DNA of 5,564 bases, taken from Bacillota bacterium (GTDB taxonomy: Bacteria; Bacillota; Clostridia; Lachnospirales; Lachnospiraceae). Every line of letters starts with the position of its first letter. Within the stretch, counting starts at the first letter, position 1. The notes under the pieces were generated by a model. That model saw only the letters and a list, made by a program, of their open reading frames with translations, searched no databases and had not been told where the DNA came from. A program made the translations under genes and the position numbers. Shown here piece by piece: positions 1 to 5,564 of the stretch. The stretch spans positions 1 through 5,564 of the forward strand of contig JAEWRS010000436.1 in NCBI GenBank assembly GCA_023398855.1. Direction: 5' to 3'.

Positions 1-336
1 GATCTGGCCTTTTATAATGAGAACGGAGAGCTTTGCTTTGCCGGGCGTAAGGATTTCCAGATCAAGCACATGGGCCACCGCATTGAACTGGAAGAAATTG
101 AAGCTGTCTTAAACAGTTATCCCCTCATTGATCGGACATGCTGCGTCTTTGACCAGGAAAAAAACCGGATTTTTGCCTTTTATGTGGGTGACATGAATGA
201 GAAGGAAATATCAGCTGAAATGAGAAAATCCCTGCCGGTTTACATGATTCCCTCTGTTTTAAAGCCCCTGCCCTCATTGCCTGTCACTGCAAACGGTAAA
301 ATAGACCGAAAAAAATTATTGGAAATGGAGAAATAA
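1..336 (+). CDS. Stand-alone amino-acid adenylation (AMP-forming) enzyme, C-terminal 111 residues; 5' end outside window
   Basis: The reading frame is open from base 1, so this is the C-terminal end of a longer gene (DltA/NRPS A-domain family, usually about 500 residues). It begins inside core motif A7 (the D-L of a TGDL motif), then shows motif A8 as GRKDFQIKHMGHRIELEEIE at residues 15-34, with hinge Asp18. It ends with motif A10, TANGKIDRKKL, at residues 96-106; Lys100 would be the conserved adenylation lysine. These enzymes use ATP to activate an amino acid as its adenylate and load it on a carrier-protein thiol. The protein stops right after A10 with no fused carrier domain, and a separate carrier gene lies two genes downstream, as in DltA/DltC. 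The region that sets amino-acid choice is upstream of the window, so D-alanine or another substrate cannot be called. The family call is firm; DltA itself versus an NRPS-like relative is open. Confidence 0.9.
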   Translation, partial: DLAFYNENGELCFAGRKDFQIKHMGHRIELEEIEAVLNSYPLIDRTCCVFDQEKNRIFAFYVGDMNEKEISAEMRKSLPVYMIPSVLKPLPSLPVTANGKIDRKKLLEMEK

Positions 337-343
337 AACAGCC

Positions 344-1516
344 ATGAATGAAACGAAATTAGAATATGCTCTTCATGAGTACCCAACTCCTTTCTACCTG
401 TTTGATACGGATATCATGTCAATGCAAATCAAAAGAATCCGGGATGTTCTTAGCCCGGAAACTGAATTATGCTATGCCATGAAAGCCAATCCATTTGTCA
501 TTAAGGAGTTGGAAGCGCAGGTGGATTCCTTTGAGGTCTGTTCTCCCGGCGAATTTGCCATCTGTGAAAGAGCCGGTATTCCCATGGGGAAAATCGTCAT
601 GTCAGGAGTACATAAAAAATACGATGATATGGAATATGCCTTAAAACAGTATGGAGACAATATTATATATACTGTAGAATCTCTCTCCCACTGGCAAATG
701 CTTGCAGCCATAACGGAACGTCTCCAAATACCGGTCCGGGTTCTTCTGCGGCTGACATCCGGCAACCAGTTCGGTATGGATGAAAGCCTGATCAGACAGA
801 TCATTGCAGGCAGCCCTTATCCATTTATGGCTATTGAAGGAATCCAGTACTTTTCCGGTACACAAAAAAAATCCTTCATGAAGCTGGAACATGAACTGAA
901 GATGCTGGATCAGTTTTGCATAGAATTATATCTTCAATATGGTTTTACAGTCAAAAAGCTGGAATATGGACCCGGACTTCCCATCTGCTACTTTGAAGAA
1001 GAAAAAAATATGGAGGCTGAATTGTTAAACGGCCTTGCAGGATTTCTTAAAAGCCTTACCTTTGGCGGAAAAGTTGTTTTGGAGCTGGGAAGATTTATTG
1101 CCGCTCCCTGTGGTTCTTATGTGACCAGGGTGGTGGATATAAAAACAAACAACGGGGAGCCTTACTGCATTGTGGATGGCGGAATTCACCAGCTAAACTA
1201 TTACGGGCAGATGCTGGCCATGAAAAAACCTCCTATCCTTCCTTTTCATCACCGGGAAGGGGAGCAAAAGAAATGGACGGTCTGCGGCTCTCTTTGCACG
1301 GCAAGTGATGTACTGGTTAAGCAGTACCCCTTTCAAGACCTTACAGTGGGTGATCCGCTTATTTTCCAAAAGACCGGTGCTTACTCTGTAACAGAAGGAA
1401 TGTCCTTATTTTTAAGCAGAGATTTACCACAGGTCCTTCTCTATTCAGAAAAAGACCATATCCGCATTGCCAGACCCAGTCTTCAAACCGACGTTTTCAA
1501 CTATTTTCAATCATAA
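344..1516 (+). CDS. Fold-type III PLP-dependent amino-acid decarboxylase (DAP/ornithine decarboxylase-like)
   Basis: This is a 390-residue cytosolic enzyme with the layout of group IV decarboxylases (LysA, ornithine decarboxylase; usually 380-460 residues): an N-terminal TIM barrel with a C-terminal beta domain. Visible landmarks are YAMKANP with the PLP Schiff-base Lys47, GNQFGMD, GIQYFSGTQ at 166-174, the glycine-rich YGPGL phosphate-binding loop, ELGR at 247-250, VDGGIHQL, CTASD with Cys318 and Asp322 (the CESGD counterpart), and GAYS with Tyr347. The catalytic set is therefore largely intact. Two positions are unusual: Phe170 sits where LysA/ODC have the His that stacks on PLP, and Leu248 replaces the Pro of EPGR. 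The gene starts 7 bases after the adenylation gene; a GGAG at 327-330 lies rather far (13 bases) from the ATG. Its place between ligase and carrier genes suggests it acts on a carrier-bound or pathway-specific substrate, as BtrK does on glutamyl-BtrI; that is inference. Free diaminopimelate or ornithine decarboxylation, or racemase activity, are less likely alternatives. Confidence 0.88.
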   Translation: MNETKLEYALHEYPTPFYLFDTDIMSMQIKRIRDVLSPETELCYAMKANPFVIKELEAQVDSFEVCSPGEFAICERAGIPMGKIVMSGVHKKYDDMEYALKQYGDNIIYTVESLSHWQMLAAITERLQIPVRVLLRLTSGNQFGMDESLIRQIIAGSPYPFMAIEGIQYFSGTQKKSFMKLEHELKMLDQFCIELYLQYGFTVKKLEYGPGLPICYFEEEKNMEAELLNGLAGFLKSLTFGGKVVLELGRFIAAPCGSYVTRVVDIKTNNGEPYCIVDGGIHQLNYYGQMLAMKKPPILPFHHREGEQKKWTVCGSLCTASDVLVKQYPFQDLTVGDPLIFQKTGAYSVTEGMSLFLSRDLPQVLLYSEKDHIRIARPSLQTDVFNYFQS

Positions 1517-1521
1517 AGGAG
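1517..1521 (+). promoter_or_regulatory. Ribosome binding site of the carrier protein gene
   Basis: AGGAG lies 9 bases before the ATG at 1531 and directly follows the decarboxylase stop codon. It is the clearest Shine-Dalgarno site in the operon and fits the need for much carrier protein relative to the enzymes; the stoichiometry remark is inference. Confidence 0.7.
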
Positions 1522-1530
1522 ATTATCATT

Positions 1531-1758
1531 ATGGAACAATTATTAGAAATATTACATGGAATTAACCCTGGAATTGACTATGAAACAGAGACAGCACTGA
1601 TCGACGGCGGACTTTTGGATTCCTTTTCCATTCTCTCCCTGATCCCAGAGCTTGAGGATGCCTTTGGTATTGAAATTACTCCAATGGACATGGTACCCGC
1701 TAATTTTAATTCTGCCAAAGCACTGTGGAGGATGATCAACCGGTTAAAAGAGGAATAA
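1531..1758 (+). CDS. Acyl/peptidyl carrier protein (phosphopantetheine-binding, DltC-like)
   Basis: A 75-residue protein of typical carrier size. The segment GGLLDSFSIL at residues 26-35 contains the DS motif, with Ser31 as the expected 4'-phosphopantetheine attachment site. It is followed by an acidic helix II (PELEDAFGIEI) that is the usual partner-recognition surface, and by FNSAKALWRMI as helix IV. The thiol of the added arm would hold the aminoacyl group made by the upstream adenylation enzyme, present it to the decarboxylase if that acts on the bound form, and hand it to the downstream MBOAT protein. That order follows the dlt system (DltA, DltC, DltB). The gene sits 14 bases after the decarboxylase and 3 bases before the MBOAT gene. 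A fatty-acid synthase AcpP is unlikely given this context and the absence of the common DSLD form of the motif. It cannot be named dltC safely. Confidence 0.92.
   Translation: MEQLLEILHGINPGIDYETETALIDGGLLDSFSILSLIPELEDAFGIEITPMDMVPANFNSAKALWRMINRLKEE
1747..1754 (+). promoter_or_regulatory. Ribosome binding site of the MBOAT gene, inside the end of the carrier gene
   Basis: AAGAGGA overlaps the last codons of the carrier gene, about 7 bases before the ATG at 1762. With only 3 bases between stop and start, translation of the two genes is probably coupled. Confidence 0.55.
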
Positions 1759-1761
1759 TCC

Positions 1762-3345
1762 ATGGCCTATAACTCACTTTTATACCTCTTTATCTTTTTA
1801 CCAGTTGTATTGCTGGCTTATCACCTTACGCCCCAGCACTGCCGCTATAGAATCCTGCTGTGTGCCAGCTATGTCTTTTTCCTCTCCTTCAGCGGAAGAC
1901 TTCTGGTGTACCTGGTTTTTTCTACCCTTTCCATCCATCATATAGGTCTGTGGCTCGCTTCCTGCAAAAAAGACTATCTCTCAGGAGCATATCCCTCTGA
2001 AGATAAAAAAGCCCGGAAAAAGGCTTATGAAAGCAAACGCCGCAGAATCTTATGGTTTGGGATTGGATTGCAGCTGAGTATTTTACTGGTTTTAAAATAC
2101 TCAGCATTCTTTTTTGAAAATATAAACTTTTTACTTCAGGCAGTTTCATTTCCAAGGCTTCTCCCTTCCATGAAATTTGCCCTGCCCATTGGGATCTCTT
2201 TTTATACTCTTCAGGCAATTTCGTATCTGATTGATATTTATTATGAAAAAATAGAGGCTGATGACAATTTAGGCCGGCTGGCACTGTATCTTTCATTTTT
2301 TCCTTCCCTTTTGGAAGGCCCGATCTGCCGCTACTCTCAGACTGCCCAGGCTCTGTATCAGGGAAAGCCCCTGGAATACAAAAACATCACCTATGGCTTA
2401 CAGCGGATGCTGTGGGGACTGTTTAAAAAACTTGTTATTGCCGACCGCCTTAACCTGCTGGTAGAAACTATTTTCGACACCCCCAATCATTACGGCGGGA
2501 TCATCGTTATCGCAGGTGCCATATTATATACCTTTCAATTGTATGCAGACTTTTCAGGCTGCATTGATATGACAATCGGAACCGGAGAACTGTTTGGAAT
2601 AACCATTCCCGAAAACTTTCGCCAGCCTTTTTTCTCCAAGACCGCATCAGAATTCTGGAGAAGATGGCATATGACACTTGGTGCCTGGTTAAAGGATTAT
2701 ATCTTTTATCCCATATCCTTAACCAGATTCGTCAAGAATCTGGGAAAAAGCTCCCGTGCTAAATTCGGAAAGCATATGGGGCAAGTCATTTCCTCATCAG
2801 TCGCCCTGTTTGGTGTCTGGATTTTAAATGGGCTGTGGCATGGAACCGGCTGGAACTATATCTTCTTTGGAATGTACTATTTTGTCCTTATTTTATCAGG
2901 GAATCTCATAGAACCAGGGGTCCAGAGGATCACCTCAGCCTTGAAAATCAACCGGTCCGGCACCTTGTACCGGACATTCCAGACAATAAAGCTGCTTTTG
3001 ATTGTGTTTGTTGGAGAGCTTTTCTTCCGGGCAAACAGTCTGGCTTCAGGCATGGGAATGTTTCTGTCCATTTTTACCGGTTTTCACTGGTCAGCAGTCA
3101 CAGACGGTTCTCTGCTTAAGCTTGGACTAACCCTGCCGGATTATCTTGCCGTGTTTTTAGGCTTTCTTGCGGTATATACGGTGGGCGTAATTCATGAAAA
3201 GGGAATCTCAATCCGCGACAGGATTTCAGGCTGGAATATGGCTGCACGCTGGAGCTTTCTGTATACAGCCATCCTCCTTATTATTATTTTAGGAGCTTAC
3301 GGTGACGGATATGTGCCTGCAAAGCTTATTTATGCCGGATTTTAA
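1762..3345 (+). CDS. MBOAT-family membrane-bound O-acyltransferase (AlgI/DltB-like)
   Basis: A 527-residue polytopic membrane protein. Hydrophobic segments are visible from residue 5 to the C-terminus, for example 5-21, 30-50, 96-117, 140-161, 246-262, about 366-382, 406-420, 458-476 and 503-518. A strongly basic stretch at 82-95 is likely cytoplasmic. MBOAT signatures appear in order: PIGISFYTLQAISYLIDIYY (142-161), an LEGPICRYSQ segment (184-193), LYADFSGCIDM (260-270), PENFRQPFFSKTASEFWRRWH (283-303), and NGLWHGTGW (356-364) with His360 as the invariant catalytic histidine. Such proteins accept an acyl group from a cytosolic thioester and move it across the membrane to a hydroxyl on an exported polymer. 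The neighbouring carrier protein is the likely donor, as DltC is for DltB. At 527 residues it is closer in length to AlgI (about 500) than to DltB (about 400), so a polysaccharide acceptor is as plausible as teichoic acid. Family is certain; acceptor and acyl group are not. Confidence 0.95.
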   Translation: MAYNSLLYLFIFLPVVLLAYHLTPQHCRYRILLCASYVFFLSFSGRLLVYLVFSTLSIHHIGLWLASCKKDYLSGAYPSEDKKARKKAYESKRRRILWFGIGLQLSILLVLKYSAFFFENINFLLQAVSFPRLLPSMKFALPIGISFYTLQAISYLIDIYYEKIEADDNLGRLALYLSFFPSLLEGPICRYSQTAQALYQGKPLEYKNITYGLQRMLWGLFKKLVIADRLNLLVETIFDTPNHYGGIIVIAGAILYTFQLYADFSGCIDMTIGTGELFGITIPENFRQPFFSKTASEFWRRWHMTLGAWLKDYIFYPISLTRFVKNLGKSSRAKFGKHMGQVISSSVALFGVWILNGLWHGTGWNYIFFGMYYFVLILSGNLIEPGVQRITSALKINRSGTLYRTFQTIKLLLIVFVGELFFRANSLASGMGMFLSIFTGFHWSAVTDGSLLKLGLTLPDYLAVFLGFLAVYTVGVIHEKGISIRDRISGWNMAARWSFLYTAILLIIILGAYGDGYVPAKLIYAGF

Positions 3346-3353
3346 GAGGTGAT
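3346..3353 (+). promoter_or_regulatory. Shine-Dalgarno site that decides the start of the SGNH gene
   Basis: GAGGTGAT immediately follows the MBOAT stop codon and matches the 16S anti-Shine-Dalgarno extensively. It abuts the in-frame GTG at 3354, leaving too little room, but puts the ATG at 3357 at a normal distance (7 bases after GAGG). The ATG is therefore preferred. Confidence 0.65.
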
Positions 3354-3356
3354 GTG

Positions 3357-4322
3357 ATGAAAAACAAAAACAGGATAAAATCAATTTCATTTTTAACCGT
3401 ACTTTTTATTTTATTGTACATTGCCTCCTACTCGCTTATTCCCTATAATAACGTGGGAGACAGCCTGTATAAAAAAGCAAACGGCATTCTAAAGGAACCA
3501 AAAGACACCATAGACTACGTATCCATCGGGGACAGTGAATGCAGTGCCAGCATTTCACCCATGGAAATCTGGAATACTTACGGGTATTCCGGATATAACT
3601 GCGGCGTTCCAAGCCAGCAGCTGCAGGATACTTACTATTTACTGGAACGCATTCTTAAAAGCCAGCATCCAAAAGTTGTTTTCCTGGAAACCAATGCATT
3701 TTACCGGGATTTCAAATACATCAACTCCCTTGAAACTTCCATGGAGGAAGCAGTTAAAAAAATATTTCCCATTTACAAATACCATGATAACTGGAAATTT
3801 TTTCACTTTTACATGCTAAAGGCAATAGGACATAAGACAAAACTGGCACCGACAACGGTCTATAAAGGATATCAATACAGCGCAATCGTGAAGCCTTACA
3901 AAAGCGGGCCTTATGTCACGGAAACAGATGATGTTTATGTAATTGATGACCAGCCCTTACTGTACCTAAATAAAATCGAAGGTCTATGTAAGGAGAAAGG
4001 CATCCAGCTGATCCTGTACAGTGCCCCGTCACCAAAATGCTGGTCCTACTCCAAACACAATGCTGCTGCTGCCTTTGCCAAAGAAAACCAATTAACTTAC
4101 ATTGACCTGAATTTAGAGATTGATACCCTTGGCATTGACTGGGCAAATGACTCCCGGGATGACGGGGATCACCTAAACTACTTTGGCGCCAAAAAGGTAT
4201 CAGACTATATGGGAAAATATTTGCAGGAACAATTAAGCCTGACCGATCACCGCAAGGATGAGAAGTTTGATGGCTGGAACAGGGAGCTTGGAAATTATCT
4301 TAAGCTCACGGAGCAAAATTAA
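3357..4322 (+). CDS. Membrane-anchored SGNH-hydrolase-fold protein, DltD-like partner of the MBOAT transferase
   Basis: A 321-residue protein. A short basic start (MKNKNRIK) and one hydrophobic segment at about residues 10-29 predict a signal anchor with the rest outside the cell. The SGNH fold is indicated by block I, IGDSECSASISP, with nucleophile Ser60, by a conserved-looking CGVPSQQ and VVFLETNAF region, and by the C-terminal block DGDHLNYFGAKKV with Asp269 and His272 in the DxxH spacing. The Ser-Asp-His triad is thus complete. DltD and AlgJ/AlgX-type proteins in MBOAT operons use this fold to pass the acyl group to, or edit it on, the final polymer. Position directly after the MBOAT gene supports that role. 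An in-frame GTG at 3354 would add one residue but overlaps the ribosome binding site. A secreted esterase that removes acyl groups is the main alternative. It is last in the operon. Confidence 0.85.
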   Translation: MKNKNRIKSISFLTVLFILLYIASYSLIPYNNVGDSLYKKANGILKEPKDTIDYVSIGDSECSASISPMEIWNTYGYSGYNCGVPSQQLQDTYYLLERILKSQHPKVVFLETNAFYRDFKYINSLETSMEEAVKKIFPIYKYHDNWKFFHFYMLKAIGHKTKLAPTTVYKGYQYSAIVKPYKSGPYVTETDDVYVIDDQPLLYLNKIEGLCKEKGIQLILYSAPSPKCWSYSKHNAAAAFAKENQLTYIDLNLEIDTLGIDWANDSRDDGDHLNYFGAKKVSDYMGKYLQEQLSLTDHRKDEKFDGWNRELGNYLKLTEQN

Positions 4323-4327
4323 CATGC

Positions 4328-4371
4328 AGAGCATTGGGCAGCCGGGCAATCCGCCGGCCCAATGCTCTTTT
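4328..4371 (+). terminator. Rho-independent terminator of the five-gene operon
   Basis: A perfect 12-base inverted repeat (AGAGCATTGGGC at 4328-4339, GCCCAATGCTCT at 4357-4368) encloses a 17-base loop that can form a further CGG/CCG pairing, and ends in TTTT. It begins 5 bases after the SGNH stop codon. On the minus strand the hairpin is followed by GCATGTTAATTTT, a weak T-tract, so it may only partly stop the convergent aminotransferase transcript. The remaining bases of the 4323-4402 gap show nothing else. Confidence 0.88.
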
Positions 4372-4402
4372 GATATTTTCAGGCTATCAAGGCCCGGCAC
4401 TC

Positions 4403-5564
4403 CTATTTTTGTATGTAATAGGACATGAAATCCGCCAGCTGATCACATGCCATTTTAAGCTGGCTTAGTTCCGGCAGGTATACCACCCGGAAATGATCCG
4501 GTTTTTCCCAATGGAACCCTCCTCCATGGGTCAGCAGGATCTTCTTATCCTTTAAAAAGTCCAGGACAAACTTTTCATCATCATAAATATGGAATTTATT
4601 GGTATTGATTTTGGGGAACATGTAAAAGGCTGCTTTGGGTTTTATCACCGAAATCCCGGGAATGGCATTTAAGGCCTTAAAGGTATATTCTCTCTGCTCG
4701 TAGATTCTTCCCCCTGGCACCAGCAGCTCTTTTGTTTCCTCTTCCATTTCCAGGGCAGGGCCGATCACAGACTGGGCCGGGACATTGGAGCATAGCCTCA
4801 TGGATGATAAGAGGTTAATTCCTTCCACATACCCCTTTGCAAAGGACTTATCGCCGCAAAGGCTCATCCAGCCGCAGCGGTATCCTGCAATCAAATGGGA
4901 TTTGGAAAGGCCGTTAAAGGTAATGGTCAAAAGGTCCGGAGCAAGGGATGCAATGGACACATGTTCCAGACCGTCTAAAACCAGTCTGTCATAAATTTCA
5001 TCGGCAAAGATGATCAGGCCATGCTGCCGGCATACCTCTACAATTTCTTCCAGGACTTCCTTCGGATATAATGTGCCCGTAGGATTATTGGGATTAATGA
5101 TAACAAGCCCTTTGGTCCTGCTTGTGATTTTACTTTTTATATCCTCAATGTCCGGATACCATTCCGCTGCTTCATCACAGGTGTAATGGACAGCAGTTCC
5201 GCCTGAAAGGGTCACCGATGCGGTCCATAAAGGATAATCCGGGGATGGGACCAGAATCTCATCCCCGCAGTTTAACAGTCCCTGCATACATAAGGTGATC
5301 AGCTCACTTACGCCGTTTCCGGTGTATACATCATCCAATGTCACCTGTTCAATTCCTTTTTTCTTACAGTATGTTACGATGGCTCTTCTGGCCGAAAGCA
5401 GTCCTTTGGAATCGGAATAGCCTTCCGTATGGCACAGGTTTTCATTCATCTGCTTCAGCAGCTCCTCAGGCGCCCGGAACCCAAAGGGTGCCGGGTTTCC
5501 GATATTTAGCTTTAAAATATCGATTCCCTGTTCCATCATCCGGTTTGCTTCATCCATGACCGGA
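4403..5564 (-). CDS. alaA: Alanine-forming PLP aminotransferase (AlaA-like, class I), N-terminus cut by the right edge
   Basis: Fold-type I aminotransferase, class I/II, expected to exchange amino groups between glutamate and pyruvate (alanine and 2-oxoglutarate) in the cytosol. From memory, the sequence tracks E. coli AlaA (about 405 residues) nearly end to end: LNIGNPAPFGF, YTGNGVSELI, PSPDYPLWTASV, VIINPNNPTG, IIFADEIYDRL, TFNGLSKSHLIAGYRCGW, SMRLCSNVPAQ, PGGRIYEQR and PDHFRVVYLPE. Counting from the Met at 5557, Lys219 in NGLSKS is the PLP lysine. That Met is probably not the true start: the frame stays open to the window edge, and the two codons before it read P-V, matching the GPV before the corresponding AlaA region. 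About 20 N-terminal residues are likely missing. The stop is TAG at 4403-4405. It is convergent to the dlt-like operon, so not co-transcribed with it. A different amino-group acceptor, such as valine-pathway 2-ketoisovalerate, cannot be excluded. Confidence 0.9.
   Translation of the reverse strand, partial: PVMDEANRMMEQGIDILKLNIGNPAPFGFRAPEELLKQMNENLCHTEGYSDSKGLLSARRAIVTYCKKKGIEQVTLDDVYTGNGVSELITLCMQGLLNCGDEILVPSPDYPLWTASVTLSGGTAVHYTCDEAAEWYPDIEDIKSKITSRTKGLVIINPNNPTGTLYPKEVLEEIVEVCRQHGLIIFADEIYDRLVLDGLEHVSIASLAPDLLTITFNGLSKSHLIAGYRCGWMSLCGDKSFAKGYVEGINLLSSMRLCSNVPAQSVIGPALEMEEETKELLVPGGRIYEQREYTFKALNAIPGISVIKPKAAFYMFPKINTNKFHIYDDEKFVLDFLKDKKILLTHGGGFHWEKPDHFRVVYLPELSQLKMACDQLADFMSYYIQK

Noticed and set aside
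472..892. Two minus-strand open frames opposite the decarboxylase
   Set aside because: They lie wholly inside a gene with clear family motifs on the plus strand, have no recognisable domain of their own, and show no promoter or operon partner.
344..1516. Decarboxylase as an alanine racemase supplying D-alanine
   Set aside because: Both are fold-type III, but the CTASD, GAYS and ELGR motifs belong to the DAP/ornithine decarboxylase group, and the C-terminal racemase motifs were not seen.
2835..3119. Alternative plus-strand frame inside the MBOAT gene
   Set aside because: It overlaps the conserved NGLWHG region in another frame; its translation is rich in residues unlike a folded protein and it has no ribosome site.
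3535..3819. Alternative plus-strand frame inside the SGNH gene
   Set aside because: Out-of-frame shadow of the SGNH coding sequence without motifs or a convincing start.
4323..4402. Small RNA or attenuator in the intergenic gap
   Set aside because: The perfect hairpin with T-tract directly after the last stop codon is fully explained as the operon terminator.
5555..5557. ATG as the true start of the aminotransferase
   Set aside because: The frame stays open upstream to the window edge and the preceding residues (P-V) continue the match to AlaA, so the start lies outside the window.
5338..5559. Plus-strand frame opposite the aminotransferase
   Set aside because: Antisense to a highly conserved enzyme; composition is a by-product of its codons.

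Overview
The window looks like a piece of a low-to-mid GC Firmicute chromosome, most likely a Clostridia/Lachnospiraceae-type anaerobe. This rests on strong AGGAG-type Shine-Dalgarno sites, tightly packed co-directional genes, and codon and base composition that looks moderately AT-rich throughout. The lineage is an inference from style, not from a marker gene.

Positions 1-4322 hold the downstream part of one plus-strand operon of five genes, with gaps of 3-14 bases. In order they are: the C-terminal end of a stand-alone amino-acid adenylation enzyme (cut by the left edge), a fold-type III PLP-dependent amino-acid decarboxylase, a 75-residue acyl/peptidyl carrier protein, a 527-residue MBOAT membrane O-acyltransferase, and a membrane-anchored SGNH/DltD-like protein facing outward. 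A strong intrinsic terminator at about 4328-4371 closes the operon.

The layout is that of a dlt operon (ligase, carrier, MBOAT, DltD-like protein), which activates D-alanine, loads it on a carrier and exports it as an ester onto a cell-surface polymer. The difference is the decarboxylase inserted between ligase and carrier. The reading offered here is that the cassette makes a modified aminoacyl group and transfers it to an extracellular glycan or other envelope polymer. A decarboxylated dicarboxylic amino acid such as GABA, beta-alanine or a lysine-type unit would fit. Carrier-bound decarboxylation has a precedent in butirosin biosynthesis (BtrJ/BtrI/BtrK). Substrate and acceptor cannot be read from this window because the adenylation specificity pocket lies upstream of it.

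Positions 4403-5564 hold, convergently on the minus strand, most of an alanine-forming PLP aminotransferase very like E. coli AlaA. Its N-terminus runs off the right edge. It is probably an independent housekeeping gene, although alanine metabolism next to a dlt-like operon is worth noting. The only intergenic space of any size is the 80-base gap at 4323-4402, which holds the terminator. No RNA gene, mobile element, CRISPR array or repeat family was seen.
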